From Erythrobacter sp. JK5 (GTDB taxonomy: Bacteria; Pseudomonadota; Alphaproteobacteria; Sphingomonadales; Sphingomonadaceae), in the NCBI RefSeq assembly GCF_018205975.1, contig NZ_CP073577.1, positions 2,232,001 through 2,296,000 on the forward strand: DNA of 64,000 nt, given 5' to 3'. Numbering within the stretch: position 1 is the first letter of the stretch; each line of letters begins with the position of its first letter. A program made the translations under genes and the position numbers. This document shows positions 8,452 to 17,885 of this stretch, in pieces. The notes under the pieces are model-generated. The model did not search any database and was not told where the DNA came from. It worked only from the letters and a program-made list of their open reading frames with translations.

Positions 8452-8740
8452 TGCATCTACCCCTGCAACCAAAAGACACGAGCCACAGCACCGTTTCTCA
8501 AGAACAGGTCTTCGTCAAGGCGGGTGAGTAAAGAACACGTAGACACGATTACTTGAAATCCCGCAGTTCCGCGCTTCGCAGAGTTCAAGGCTACAGAAAA
8601 TAGTAAGGCATTAAAACTGGCGTCCGGATGCTCGGCAGCGTCGATCGCCGCCGGATGCGGAGCGGGGAAGGGTTGCGGTGCAGCGGCGCCGACGCGTCCA
8701 ACCATTTGGCGCAGCGCGCCTCGCCCGCTAGGCAGGCGGG

Positions 8741-9970
8741 ATGCACCGGCTGGCTCCCCGAACCGATGGCGATCGCGCGTTTGCGCTGCTGCTTGCCTGC
8801 GCCGACCGGCCGCGTTGCGAACGGCGCAATGCGGCGGTTCGCGAAGCGCGGGCGCAGCTGGGCGCGGACTGGGGGGCGTTCGTGCGCGAAGCGAACCGGC
8901 ATCACCTCGCGATCCTTGCCTGCGAAGGACTGCGCGATGCCGACATCGAGCCGCCCGACGAGCTGGCACGGATCGCGGCCAGCGAAAAACTGCGCGCGCT
9001 CGAGCTGCTGGGTCAGGGCAGCCGCGCGATCGACCGGCTGGGAGAGGCCGGCATCGCTGCGGTGTTCCTCAAGGGCCCGGTACTCAGCGAGACGCTCTAC
9101 GGCGATCCGGCGATGCGCCACAGCGTCGATCTCGACCTGCTGGTATCATGGCGCGACTTCCGGCCCGCTCGCGCCGTACTGGGCGAGCTCGGCTATCGCC
9201 TGCACGGCAACGAGCCGCCGTGGGACGACTGGCGGATAGAACCGTGGCGCACCCTGGCAAAGGACATCGCCCTGATCGAACCGCAGCAACGCTTCGCGCT
9301 CGAACTGCATCACCGGCTCAAGACTCCGGATGCGCTGCTGCCCGGCCTGGGGATTTCGCAAGCGATGGACACGGTCTCGCTCGCGGGCAAGAGCTTCGCC
9401 GCGTTCGGGCGCGAAGACCTGTTCGCGTACCTCTGTGTCCACGCCGCAACCTCGCTGTGGGACCGGTTGAAATGGCTTGCCGACCTGCGCGCGATGCTGG
9501 CCGATTGCGATCAGACCGCCATTGCGGCGCTGCAGGCACATTCCGAACGGCTCGGGACGCAGCGCTGCACCGCGCTGGGGCTGCTGCTGTGTGGTCGGCT
9601 GTGGGACCAGGAACTGCCCGATCGCGTTGCCGACCTGGAACGTACGGACGCCAGGCTCGCGCAGCTGCTGGAGGCATCGTGGCAGCGGCTTCGGGGGCCG
9701 CAACGCCGCCACAGCAGTATCGCCAACAGCCTGCAGCGGCGCCATCTCGTGCATCTGCGCGACGACCGGGCCTACCGCCGCGCGCTCTCTCGCGAACTGG
9801 TGCACGACCGCGAGTTGCTCGAACGGTTCATGCTGCCGCGCGCGCTTGCGTGGCTCTACGCGCCGCTGAGACTGTGGCTGTTCATCCGCCGCAAGCTTGG
9901 TCTGATTCGCCCGGCGCGTCCGGTCGGACGTCACGATCAATCGGCGATGCGACAGAACCGCCCGGCATAG
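8741..9970 (+). CDS. Nucleotidyltransferase family protein (NTP_transf_5-like)
   Basis: 409 residues. A nucleotidyltransferase fold is indicated by FLKGPVLSETLYGDP at about 109-123 and the DLDLLV metal-binding motif at 130-135, in the order usual for the uncharacterised nucleotidyltransferase family PF14907. The C-terminal half is helical and Arg-rich. Members often accompany polysaccharide or PqqD-type gene clusters, but no such genes are near here. The substrate is unknown. The 3' end overlaps the convergent flavin reductase gene by 34 bases. The start is an ATG after a purine-rich stretch. Confidence 0.8.
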   Translation: MHRLAPRTDGDRAFALLLACADRPRCERRNAAVREARAQLGADWGAFVREANRHHLAILACEGLRDADIEPPDELARIAASEKLRALELLGQGSRAIDRLGEAGIAAVFLKGPVLSETLYGDPAMRHSVDLDLLVSWRDFRPARAVLGELGYRLHGNEPPWDDWRIEPWRTLAKDIALIEPQQRFALELHHRLKTPDALLPGLGISQAMDTVSLAGKSFAAFGREDLFAYLCVHAATSLWDRLKWLADLRAMLADCDQTAIAALQAHSERLGTQRCTALGLLLCGRLWDQELPDRVADLERTDARLAQLLEASWQRLRGPQRRHSSIANSLQRRHLVHLRDDRAYRRALSRELVHDRELLERFMLPRALAWLYAPLRLWLFIRRKLGLIRPARPVGRHDQSAMRQNRPA

Positions 9971-10437
9971 AATCCGAGCGGGCGCAGATCCTCGCGCGCT
10001 TCGATCGCGGCGACTTCGCCGAACACCATGGTGTGATCGCCCGCCAGATAGGTCGACCAGTGGCGGCACTCGATATGGCCGATCGACCCCGCGATCACCG
10101 GCAGCCCGCGCGCTGTCCAGGTGAAATCAGCCGGTTGCATCAGACTGTCCCCGCGCGAGGCGTAGCGGCGGGCCAGCCCTGACTGGTTCTCGGCGAGAAT
10201 GCTGATTGCGAAGCTGTCCGTCTTGGTAAAGCTTTCGAACAGGCTGGAGGAATTCTGGATGCTCCAGCACACCAGCATCGGATCGAGCGACACGGACACG
10301 AAGGAATTGGCGGTGATGCCGCTCGGCGAACCGTCCTCGCGCGCGCGCGAGACGATGCACACCCCGGTCGAGAACAAGCCCATGACCTGGCGAAACGCGG
10401 CCGGATCGACCGGGTCTGCCGACGCTGTGTCTCGCAC
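9937..10437 (-). CDS. Flavin reductase family protein
   Basis: 166 residues with the flavin reductase-like FMN-binding split-barrel pattern: FSTGVCIVS at about 23-31, SGITANSFVSVSLDP at about 39-53, and a conserved GDHTMVFGEV near 133-142. Such proteins reduce FMN or FAD with NAD(P)H and often supply reduced flavin to a two-component monooxygenase. No monooxygenase partner is adjacent, so the partner must be elsewhere. It is convergent with the nucleotidyltransferase gene and divergent from nhaA. Confidence 0.85.
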   Translation of the reverse strand: MRDTASADPVDPAAFRQVMGLFSTGVCIVSRAREDGSPSGITANSFVSVSLDPMLVCWSIQNSSSLFESFTKTDSFAISILAENQSGLARRYASRGDSLMQPADFTWTARGLPVIAGSIGHIECRHWSTYLAGDHTMVFGEVAAIEAREDLRPLGFYAGRFCRIAD

Positions 10438-10660
10438 TCATGTCTCCGCAATTCGAACCGGTGAACACGCGCGTTCCCCGAAGGCGCGCGCAAAGTCAAA
10501 CGAACCCGCGATATAGCGATCACAGGCGATTTCGCCACCAATCCCGGAGTGTCGTCAGGAATCGGTTCCACACCGCCGATTTTCGGGCACTCTCCCGCAA
10601 CTTGCCCGTTGGACATGCAATACCGTATTCGGGACTGGCAATGCAGACAGAGGACAGGAA

Positions 10661-11878
10661 ATGATCGACCGGGTCGGGGCAGCGCTCCGCGACTTTCTGA
10701 AACAGGAAAGCGCAGGCGGGATCGTGCTGATTGCAGCGGCCGCGCTGGCGCTGCTGATCGCCAACAGCCCGCTGGCCGACGCCTATTTCGGCACGCTCAA
10801 CACCAGGCTCAGCATCTCGTTCGGCACGTTCGCGATCGACAAGGGGCTGATCCTGTGGATCAACGACGGGCTGATGGCGGTGTTCTTCTTCCTCATCGGG
10901 CTCGAGGTGAAACGCGAGATTATCGAAGGGCAGCTGTCGAGCTGGGACAAAGCCTCGTTACCGCTCGCCGCCGCCATCGGCGGCATGGCGCTGCCGGCGC
11001 TGGTGTTCCTCGCCTTCAACTGGAACTCGCCCGATAGCATCAACGGCTGGGCCATCCCCGCCGCAACCGATATCGCCTTCGCGCTCGGCATCCTTTCGCT
11101 GCTCGGCCCGCGCGTGCCGGTGGCGCTCAAGGCGCTGCTGCTGGCGATCGCGGTGATCGACGATATCGGCGCAATCACGATCATCGCATTGTTCTATTCG
11201 GGCGAGCTCGACACCACCATGCTGATCGGCGCGGCGGTAACTTTCGCTGTGCTGATCGCGATCAACCGACTGCGGGTCGGATCGAGCATTCCCTATGTCG
11301 TGCTGACGGTGATCATGTGGGTGTTCGTGCTCAAGTCCGGCGTCCATGCGACCCTCGCCGGAGTGGCGGCGGCGATGACCGTGCCGATGGTGGCGCGCGG
11401 CGGCACGCGCCTGCTCGAGCAGATGGAACACGCGCTGCACAAATGGGTCGCGTTTCTGATCATTCCGGTGTTCGGCTTCGCCAATGCCGGGGTGACTCTA
11501 ATCGGCCTGTCGCCTGCCGACCTGCTTGCGCCGCTGCCGCTCGGCATCGCGCTGGGCCTGCTGATCGGCAAGCAGATCGGCATCTTCGGGTTCGCCTTCC
11601 TCGCCGTGAAGGCGGGGATCGCCAAGCTGCCCGACCATGTCGGCTGGCGCCAGATCCACGGCCTTTCGCTGCTGGCCGCGATCGGCTTCACCATGAGCCT
11701 GTTCATTGGCAATCTCGCCTTTGCCGACCAGGCGCAGGTCGATGCGGTGAAGCTCGGCGTGCTGTCCGGCTCGCTGGTCGCGGCGCTGGCCGGTTTCTTC
11801 ATGCTCAAATCGGCACTGCCCGAGACTGTCGCTCACCAAGACGACCAGAAGGATACCGCCCCTGCTTTCGCCGAATGA
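10661..11878 (+). CDS. nhaA: Na+/H+ antiporter NhaA
   Basis: 405 residues, about 12 membrane segments, the usual NhaA length. The ion-binding aspartates are present: D137 in AIPAATDIAFALG and the D167-D168 pair in LAIAVIDDIGAI. The N-terminal FLKQESAGGIVLI helix is typical. It exchanges cytoplasmic Na+ for external H+ in the inner membrane and so controls sodium and alkaline stress. A good ribosome site (GAGGACAGGAA) precedes the ATG. Its stop overlaps the ATG of the following hydrolase gene by four bases (ATGA at 11875). Confidence 0.96.
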   Translation: MIDRVGAALRDFLKQESAGGIVLIAAAALALLIANSPLADAYFGTLNTRLSISFGTFAIDKGLILWINDGLMAVFFFLIGLEVKREIIEGQLSSWDKASLPLAAAIGGMALPALVFLAFNWNSPDSINGWAIPAATDIAFALGILSLLGPRVPVALKALLLAIAVIDDIGAITIIALFYSGELDTTMLIGAAVTFAVLIAINRLRVGSSIPYVVLTVIMWVFVLKSGVHATLAGVAAAMTVPMVARGGTRLLEQMEHALHKWVAFLIIPVFGFANAGVTLIGLSPADLLAPLPLGIALGLLIGKQIGIFGFAFLAVKAGIAKLPDHVGWRQIHGLSLLAAIGFTMSLFIGNLAFADQAQVDAVKLGVLSGSLVAALAGFFMLKSALPETVAHQDDQKDTAPAFAE

Positions 11879-12737
11879 ACCCGCCGCCCACAGTCTGCAT
11901 ATCAACGGTATAGAGCTGTCGTATTTCGAATGGCGCGCGGACCGGGGCGGCGATCCACCGTTGATCTTCGCCCACGCCACCGGGTTTCACGCGCGGGTGT
12001 TCGATGCGATCATCGCCCATTTCCCGGATCGGCGGGTGATCTCGATCGACCTGCGCGGGCACGGGCGCTCGACCGGCGGGCCGATCATGCACTGGAACGA
12101 GATCGCGAGCGATGTGTGCGTGCTGATCGACCAGCTGGGTATCGAAAGTGCGGTCGGGATCGGGCATTCGATGGGTGCGCACACCCTGCTTCAGGTGGCG
12201 CACGACCGGCCCGGCGCCTTCGCACGACTGGTGCTGTTCGACCCGGTCATTCTCGCCCCCGAATTCTACGCTCCGGCAGAGCCGCTGTTCAGCGCCGACA
12301 ACCCGCACCCGGCGGCCAGGCGCAAGCGCGACTTCGCTTCGCCCGAGGCCATGATGGAGCGGTTCCGCGAGCGCGATCCGTACGACCTGTTCGACGCCCG
12401 CGTGTTCGAGGATTACTGCCGACACGGTCTGCTGCCGCGTGCCGATGGCGAAGGCTGCGAGTTGGCCTGCCCGCCCGAGGTCGAAGCCAGCGTCTACGCC
12501 TCCAGCCGCAGCAATGCGGGCATTCTCGAAACGGCACGTGCGGTCGATATCCCGGTGTGGGTGGTGCGCGCCCGGCATTCCGGGCTGAACGATTTCAAGA
12601 GTTCACCGACCTGGTCCGGCCTCGCTGCGAGCATGCCGCAGGGCAGGGACCTGTATCGGCCCGATCGCACGCATTTCCATCCGTTCGAGGATCCCGAGGA
12701 CGCGGCGAACATCATCCGCGCCGCGATCGACAGCTAG
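11875..12737 (+). pseudogene. Alpha/beta hydrolase, frameshifted near the start
   Basis: Residues from about codon 3 onward form a clear alpha/beta hydrolase: LIFAHATGFHARVFD, LRGHGRS, the nucleophile elbow GHSMGAH, and a late RTHFHPFEDPE with the likely catalytic His. In that frame no ATG, GTG or TTG exists between a stop at 11748 and the TTG at 11961, which is too far in. The natural start is ATG 11875, overlapping the nhaA stop. It joins the hydrolase frame only if one C is added to the CCC at 11880-11882 (MNPAAHSLHING). An undercalled C run is the likely cause. Coupled translation with nhaA is inferred. The substrate is unknown. Confidence 0.75.
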
Positions 12738-12739
12738 GC

Positions 12740-13114
12740 CTAAGCTCCACGCGCCGCTGCCAATACGTCGGCGAGATCGGCGCGCGCGCGGGCGATCTCA
12801 TCGCGGTCGGGGTGGGTAACGTTGCGCCGGATCGCCGCCGCGATGCCGCCGTAGAATTGCAGCAAATGCTCGCGCAGCGGATTGTCGTCGGCGACCGACT
12901 GCGCCAGCCACAGCGCGATCGCGTGCGCCCGCGCCAACGGCTCGCGCGGAGGCGAGGCGGGAGCGCGATCGAGCGCTGCCAGCGCCTGCCCCAGCGCAGC
13001 GACCACTTCTTCAAGGCATATCCGGGTCAGATCGCCGCTGTGCGATGCCTCGATCCGTGCGTCGAGATCGACCCGGCGATAGGCGGCGGCAGGGTTGCGA
13101 GAGAGCAGCTGCAT
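12740..13114 (-). CDS. fliS: Flagellar export chaperone FliS
   Basis: 124 residues, small and all-helical. It begins with a Leu/Tyr-containing segment (NPAAAYRRVDLDARI) like the N-terminus of FliS, and has a hydrophobic four-helix pattern through LLQFYGG near residue 87. FliS binds the C-terminus of newly made flagellin in the cytoplasm and keeps it export-ready. It is the last gene of the long fli operon, six bases after fliD, the usual fliD-fliS order. Confidence 0.85.
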   Translation of the reverse strand: MQLLSRNPAAAYRRVDLDARIEASHSGDLTRICLEEVVAALGQALAALDRAPASPPREPLARAHAIALWLAQSVADDNPLREHLLQFYGGIAAAIRRNVTHPDRDEIARARADLADVLAAARGA

Positions 13115-13120
13115 CGTCGC

Positions 13121-14554
13121 CTACCGCTGGTTGGCGAACAGTTCGACCTGCTGCTCGAGGAAGCTCAGGGTCGATTGCGAAACCGCGATGTTCTGTTCGG
13201 CGCGGATCAGGTTGCGCGTCAGCCGCTCGCGCAGGTTTTCCTGTTGCACCGCGATCCGTTCCAGGCGCACGTCGTTGCGCTCGATCTGCGCTTCGTAGCG
13301 CTTGAGCGAGCCGCCGAGCGAGCCCGGATCGGTGATCCGCGAATTGGCCCGAGCGAGCTTGTCGAAGGTCGCGAACACGCCGAACACGCCGGTCGTGAAC
13401 ATCGCGGCGGTGGCCTCGGGGCTATCCGACAAGGTCGTATCGAGCCGCGCGGTATCGAGCCGGAACGTGCCGTCGCGGTTGAGCGAGAGCCCGAGATCGG
13501 CAAGCGTTCGCGGTTCGCCTACGCCAGCGTTAGGCATGACGGCTTCGCTGGTAAGCCGCGCCAGATCGCGCTTCAGCTCGCGCGCACCGGGATCGTTGCC
13601 CAGCGTCCCGCCTTGCGCTGCGGCGGTTTCCCCCAGCAGCCGCACGATGTCGTTCAGCGCGGCGACGAAGTCGTTCATCACCCCGGTAATCGCGCCGCTG
13701 TCGTTGGTGAAGGAAATGGTGGTCGGCGAACCGGTGTTGGTCGCCTTCAGATTGAGGGTCATGCCGTCCGGCAGGCCGGTGACGGTGTTGCTCGCGCTGC
13801 TGCGCTGGACGGTGTCCAGGGAATACAGCGCGTCCTGCGAAGTCTGGCGCAACTCGCCGGCATCGCTCGCCGGGCTCCAGGCGAGATAGGTGAGATCGCC
13901 CGGCGTCGACGCCGGGTTGGCGGCAGCGCTGGTCGGTTCGAGCACGAACCCGTTCGCCGCACCTTCCGCGCCCTTGATCACGAGCTGCGCGCCGCCGGTG
14001 CCGCTCGCCACGTATGCGTCGAGCCTGCCGCCGCTGGCGCTTCTGATCTTGCCCGCAAGCGTCGCCAGCGTGTCGGAGGCGTCGACCGCGATGTCGAGCG
14101 CGGCCTGCGCCGTGTCCTCGGTGAAAGTCGCGCCCGCGACAGTGCCGAACCGAAACCGCAGATTGCCCTCGCCGACGAGATCGCCCGCGCTCGCATAGGA
14201 TTGCGACACCAGCGTCTGGCTGCGCGCCAGCTGGGTCACTTCGAGCGCATAGGTGCCGCTGGGATTGCTGCCTGCGGGGGTGCTGACACTGGCGACTGCC
14301 GGGTTGCCGATGCTCGCGCGCGGCGACAGGTCGCCGTTGCGGATGCGGTCCCCCAGCGCGCTGGCAAGGTCGTTGACCGAGCTGCGCAGCAGCGCAGCGG
14401 CGGAAATCCGCGCCTGCAGCGTTTCGTTGCGAGACTGCAGGTTGGTGCGCTGGAACGCGAAGCTGGCGTCCGACAGGTCGGAGGCGAGCTGCGCGAAATT
14501 CACGCCGCTGCCCGCGCCGAGCGCCGAGATGATCGATGAGCCGGGATTCTCCAT
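13121..14554 (-). CDS. fliD: Flagellar filament cap protein FliD (HAP2)
   Basis: 477 residues. The N-terminal coiled-coil segment (SSIISALGAGSGVNFAQLASDL) and C-terminal coiled coil (ERLTRNLIRAEQNIAVSQSTLSF region) flank a variable middle part, as in the FliD family. It caps the growing filament and folds exported flagellin. The ATG at 14554 is preferred over the upstream TTG at 14572, because the family normally starts just before this conserved segment. It follows flhB after 30 bases and precedes its usual neighbour fliS. Confidence 0.92.
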   Translation of the reverse strand: MENPGSSIISALGAGSGVNFAQLASDLSDASFAFQRTNLQSRNETLQARISAAALLRSSVNDLASALGDRIRNGDLSPRASIGNPAVASVSTPAGSNPSGTYALEVTQLARSQTLVSQSYASAGDLVGEGNLRFRFGTVAGATFTEDTAQAALDIAVDASDTLATLAGKIRSASGGRLDAYVASGTGGAQLVIKGAEGAANGFVLEPTSAAANPASTPGDLTYLAWSPASDAGELRQTSQDALYSLDTVQRSSASNTVTGLPDGMTLNLKATNTGSPTTISFTNDSGAITGVMNDFVAALNDIVRLLGETAAAQGGTLGNDPGARELKRDLARLTSEAVMPNAGVGEPRTLADLGLSLNRDGTFRLDTARLDTTLSDSPEATAAMFTTGVFGVFATFDKLARANSRITDPGSLGGSLKRYEAQIERNDVRLERIAVQQENLRERLTRNLIRAEQNIAVSQSTLSFLEQQVELFANQR

Positions 14555-14584
14555 GGCTCGAAGAACGGCCAATCACTGCGCCGC

Positions 14585-15721
14585 TTAAGGGGAAATCTCG
14601 GGCTTCCCGTCCGCATCGAACCGCAGTGTTTCGGGCACTTCGACGATCGGCATTCGCGGATCTTCGCCGCGCCTCAGCGACAGCACGAAGGCGACCAGCG
14701 CGGCGATCGCGACATACAGCTCCTCGCGCACCATCTGGTTGGCGCGCGTGGTGAAATAGACCGCGCGCGCGAGCTGCGGATAATGCAGCACCGGCAGCCC
14801 CGCTTCGCCCGCCAGTTCGCGCATCGCCAGCGCGGTTTCGCCGCGTCCCTTGGCCAGCACCACCGGTGCGGGCGCACTGGCCGGATCGTAGATCAGCGCG
14901 ACCGCGAAGTGCATCGGGTTGACGATCACGAATTGCGCGTCCTTCATCGCCTTGCCGATGCTTCCGCGCGCGAGGTCGCGCTGACGCTGGCGCCGGGCCA
15001 TCTTGACCTCGGGCGATCCTTCGGTCTGCTTGGCTTCGTCGCGCATGTCCTGGTGGCTCATCTTGAGCCGTTTGTTGCGCTGAAACCGCTGAAGCGGGTA
15101 ATCGACCAGCGCGATCACCGCGAGGCCCAGCACCAGCAGGCCGAGCAGGCTCACAACCGTGCTCCAGGCATAGCCGACCTGCGCTTCGAGCGTGCTCCGC
15201 CCGAGACCGAGCAGGTGCGGCATGTTCACCAAAGCCCAGTAGGCCGCGATCCCGCCGAGCAGCGCGAGCTTGAGCACGCTCTTGCCGAGCTCGATCAGGC
15301 CCTGGATACCGAATATCCGCTTGAGTCCCGACAACGGGTTGATCCGCTTGCCCTTGAACCCAAGGTTTTCGGGCACCCAGCGCCCCTCGCCCAGCAGCAA
15401 TTGCGATCCGGCGGTGATGGCGATCACCGCAATGCCGATCGCGAAGATCGGCGGCAGCAGCGCTTCGGCGGCGAAGGCAAACAGCGCGTTCGGGGCAAAG
15501 GTTTCGAGCGTGCCATGGTCGAAGCGCAAGCTCGCGTGCGCGACGCGGGTAAGACTGTCGAACAGCCACGGCCCGGCGGACAGCAGCACCGCGCCCCCGG
15601 TGGCGATCGCCGCCGCCGTGCCGACCTCCTTCGATCGCAGCACGTCGCCTTTCTGCGCGGCATCGCGCTTGCGCTTGTCGGTTGGCTCGAATGTCTTTTC
15701 GCCCGCGCTCTCTTCGCTCAT
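14585..15721 (-). CDS. flhB: Flagellar export switch protein FlhB (NPMH variant)
   Basis: 378 residues with four membrane segments in the first 210 residues and a cytoplasmic C-domain. FlhB normally cuts itself between Asn and Pro of NPTH, switching export from rod-hook to filament substrates. Here the site reads NPMH (268-271, in FVIVNPMHFAVALIYD). The Asn-Pro pair and the His are kept but the Thr is a Met. The rest of the family pattern (SHQDMRDEAKQTEG, GRGETALAMRELA) is normal. The ATG at 15721 overlaps the fliR stop by four bases. Longer in-frame extensions upstream are fliR sequence in another frame. Confidence 0.95.
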   Translation of the reverse strand: MSEESAGEKTFEPTDKRKRDAAQKGDVLRSKEVGTAAAIATGGAVLLSAGPWLFDSLTRVAHASLRFDHGTLETFAPNALFAFAAEALLPPIFAIGIAVIAITAGSQLLLGEGRWVPENLGFKGKRINPLSGLKRIFGIQGLIELGKSVLKLALLGGIAAYWALVNMPHLLGLGRSTLEAQVGYAWSTVVSLLGLLVLGLAVIALVDYPLQRFQRNKRLKMSHQDMRDEAKQTEGSPEVKMARRQRQRDLARGSIGKAMKDAQFVIVNPMHFAVALIYDPASAPAPVVLAKGRGETALAMRELAGEAGLPVLHYPQLARAVYFTTRANQMVREELYVAIAALVAFVLSLRRGEDPRMPIVEVPETLRFDADGKPEISP

Positions 15722-16515
15722 CCCGCCGCCCCTCCGGCCAGCAGCAGATCCGACGACCGGACCAGCGCTGTCTCGATCAGCGCGGTGAACTGTTCGACCA
15801 CGATCGGCATGACGACAATCAGCGCGGTGATCCCGGCAAGCACGCCGGCGGGAAGGCCCAGCGCAAACAGGTTGAGCGCGGGGGCCGAGCGCGAGATCAC
15901 GCCGGTGACGGTCTGCACCAGCAGCAGCACCAGCACCACCGGAAAGGCGATCGCGGCGGCGGTCGCGAAGCCGTAGCCCATGAACAGCACGATATCGCGC
16001 CCGGCCACCTCGGCGAGCGCGAAGCTTCCGGCGGGCAGCACGCGGTAGCTTTCGATCAGCAGCTCGAACCACAACAGATGCGCGCCGATCGCGAAGAACA
16101 GCAGCGTCAGGACTAGGCCAAAATAGGTGCCGAGTGCGCCCGATTGCGCGCCGCTGTTGGGATCGATCGAAGTGGCGATGGCAAGGCCCATCGTCCCCGC
16201 GATCTGTTCGGCGGCGATCTGCGGGACGACAAAGGCAACCTGCAGCAGGAAACCGAGCGCGGTGCCGATCACGATTTCCTGTACCACCGCAACAACAGCA
16301 GAAAAGCTCATCATGTCAGGAAGTTCCGGCAACGGCATCCAGTTGCCGATGAACACCGCGAGCGCCAGCGCGAGCAGCGCACGCAGCTGAAACGGCACGG
16401 TCATCCCGCCCAACACCGGCGCGGCGAGCAGCGCGGCTCCGACGCGGATCGACAGGAACAGCACCTGCCACAGCTGCTGATCGAGCGGTCCGAAACCGGG
16501 ATCGAGGATGCTCAT
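15718..16515 (-). CDS. fliR: Flagellar export gate protein FliR
   Basis: 265 residues, six predicted membrane segments, typical length. It starts MSILDPGFGPLDQQLW, then a conserved RVGAALLAAPVLGG segment. FliR joins FliP and FliQ in the export gate inside the MS-ring. The stop overlaps flhB by four bases and the start lies six bases after fliQ. Confidence 0.95.
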   Translation of the reverse strand: MSILDPGFGPLDQQLWQVLFLSIRVGAALLAAPVLGGMTVPFQLRALLALALAVFIGNWMPLPELPDMMSFSAVVAVVQEIVIGTALGFLLQVAFVVPQIAAEQIAGTMGLAIATSIDPNSGAQSGALGTYFGLVLTLLFFAIGAHLLWFELLIESYRVLPAGSFALAEVAGRDIVLFMGYGFATAAAIAFPVVLVLLLVQTVTGVISRSAPALNLFALGLPAGVLAGITALIVVMPIVVEQFTALIETALVRSSDLLLAGGAAG

Positions 16516-16521
16516 CGCGCG

Positions 16522-16794
16522 CTAGATCGCGATCGCCGAAATCTGCGCGAAGATCTCGCGCAGGAAATCGCCCAGCAGCGCCATCATCGTCCCGCCCAGC
16601 ACCACGAATACCAGCGCGACGATGCCCAGCTTGGGCACGAAGGTCAGCGTCTGTTCGTTCACCGAAGTCGCCGCCTGGATGATCCCCACGAACAGGCCGA
16701 CCACCAGCGCCGCGATCAGCACCGGCCCGGCAATCAGCGCGGTGACCCATAGCGTTTGGTCGGCCAGGGCGAGGAGTTGCGCGTCCTGCTGCAT
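16522..16794 (-). CDS. fliQ: Flagellar export gate protein FliQ
   Basis: 90 residues, exactly the family size, with two membrane hairpin helices and the conserved GLFVGIIQAATSVNEQTLTF turn. It is an export-gate component with FliP and FliR. It is tightly packed between fliP (nine bases) and fliR (six bases). Confidence 0.96.
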   Translation of the reverse strand: MQQDAQLLALADQTLWVTALIAGPVLIAALVVGLFVGIIQAATSVNEQTLTFVPKLGIVALVFVVLGGTMMALLGDFLREIFAQISAIAI

Positions 16795-16803
16795 CGTCCC
16801 CTC

Positions 16804-17604
16804 CTATTGGGCGAAACTCATCGCGAGGCTGCCCATCAGCAGTGCCCAGCCATCGACCAGCACAAACAGCAGCAGCTTGAACGGCAGCGAGACGATCGTG
16901 GGCGACAGCATCATCATGCCGAGGCTCATCAGCACGCTGGCAACCACCAGGTCGATCACGAGAAACGGCAGGAACAGCATGAAGCCGATCTGGAACGCGG
17001 TCTCGAGTTCGCTGGTGACGAACGCGGGAAGCAGGATCGAAAAGGGAATGTCGTCGGGATTGGCGAACGTCGCCCCGCCCGCGAGATCGGCGAACATCAG
17101 CAGGTTGGCCTCGCGCGTCTGGCGGATCATGAAGCCGTGAAACGCCTCGCCCGCGCTGGCGATCGCAGCATCGGCGCTCAGCGCGCCGCTGGCATAGGGT
17201 TCGATCGCTGCGGTGTTCACTGCCGACAAGGTCGGAGCCATCACGAACAGCGACAGGAACAGCGCCAGCCCGACCAGCACCTGCGTCGGCGGGGAGCCCT
17301 GCAACCCGATCGCCTGCCGCAGGATCGAAAGCACCACGAGGATCCGCAGGAAGCTGGTCATCATCAGCACCAGCGCGGGCAGGATCGTCAGCAGGCTCAT
17401 CACCACGAGCAGCTGCAACGAGAAGCTCAGCGGGGTGGAATCGCCCGCCCCGTCTCCGCCCAGCGCGCGCTCGATCGCGCCGCCCACGCCCGGAACGGAA
17501 TCGGCTGGCACGGGAAGCGCCGCCGCGTAGGCTGCATCGGGCAGCGAAAACATGGTTAAGGCGCCCAGCATCAATGCGCCTGCAAGGTAAAGCGCGCGGG
17601 CCAT
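16804..17604 (-). CDS. fliP: Flagellar export gate protein FliP
   Basis: 266 residues. A cleavable signal peptide (LPDAAYA before ALPVPAD) and four membrane segments match FliP. The conserved TSFLRILVVLSILRQAIGL, FANPDDIPFSILLPAFVTSE and DLVVASVLMSLGMMMLSP regions are present in order. FliP forms the core of the export gate. The ATG overlaps the fliO stop by one base (TGATG). Confidence 0.97.
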   Translation of the reverse strand: MARALYLAGALMLGALTMFSLPDAAYAAALPVPADSVPGVGGAIERALGGDGAGDSTPLSFSLQLLVVMSLLTILPALVLMMTSFLRILVVLSILRQAIGLQGSPPTQVLVGLALFLSLFVMAPTLSAVNTAAIEPYASGALSADAAIASAGEAFHGFMIRQTREANLLMFADLAGGATFANPDDIPFSILLPAFVTSELETAFQIGFMLFLPFLVIDLVVASVLMSLGMMMLSPTIVSLPFKLLLFVLVDGWALLMGSLAMSFAQ

Positions 17605-17885
17605 CAGTCTCGCTCCGGCCCGGCGGTGCGGGCTTCGGCTTCGCCGAGCCGCACCAGACCCTGCCGCGAACAGCCGAGCAGGATCTCGCGTCCGTGAAAC
17701 CGCACGACCGCAAGCTTTAGGCCCGGCGCGAGCAGGCTGGTTTCGACCAGTTGCAGCGCGCGCTCACCGCCCTGCGCGCCGACCATTCGCCCTTGCAGAT
17801 AGCGTGTCAGCCTAAGGCTGCCCCAGATCAGCAGCGCAAGCAGCGGCAGCAGCAGCGCCAGCCGGGCAAAGTATTCAAGCATCAT
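17604..17885 (-). CDS. fliO: Flagellar biosynthesis protein FliO
   Basis: 93 residues. One N-terminal membrane segment (YFARLALLLPLLALLIWGSL) is followed by a short cytoplasmic domain with a beta-rich VETSLLAPGLKLAVVRFHG, typical of FliO. FliO stabilises FliP during gate assembly. It overlaps fliN by four bases and fliP by one, the standard fliNOPQR order. Confidence 0.9.
   Translation of the reverse strand: MMLEYFARLALLLPLLALLIWGSLRLTRYLQGRMVGAQGGERALQLVETSLLAPGLKLAVVRFHGREILLGCSRQGLVRLGEAEARTAGPERD

Noticed and set aside
8452..8740. The 289-base gap between the Rhs locus and the nucleotidyltransferase gene as a possible RNA gene or attachment site
   Set aside because: No stable hairpin, tRNA-like segment, repeat or convincing promoter was seen in it.
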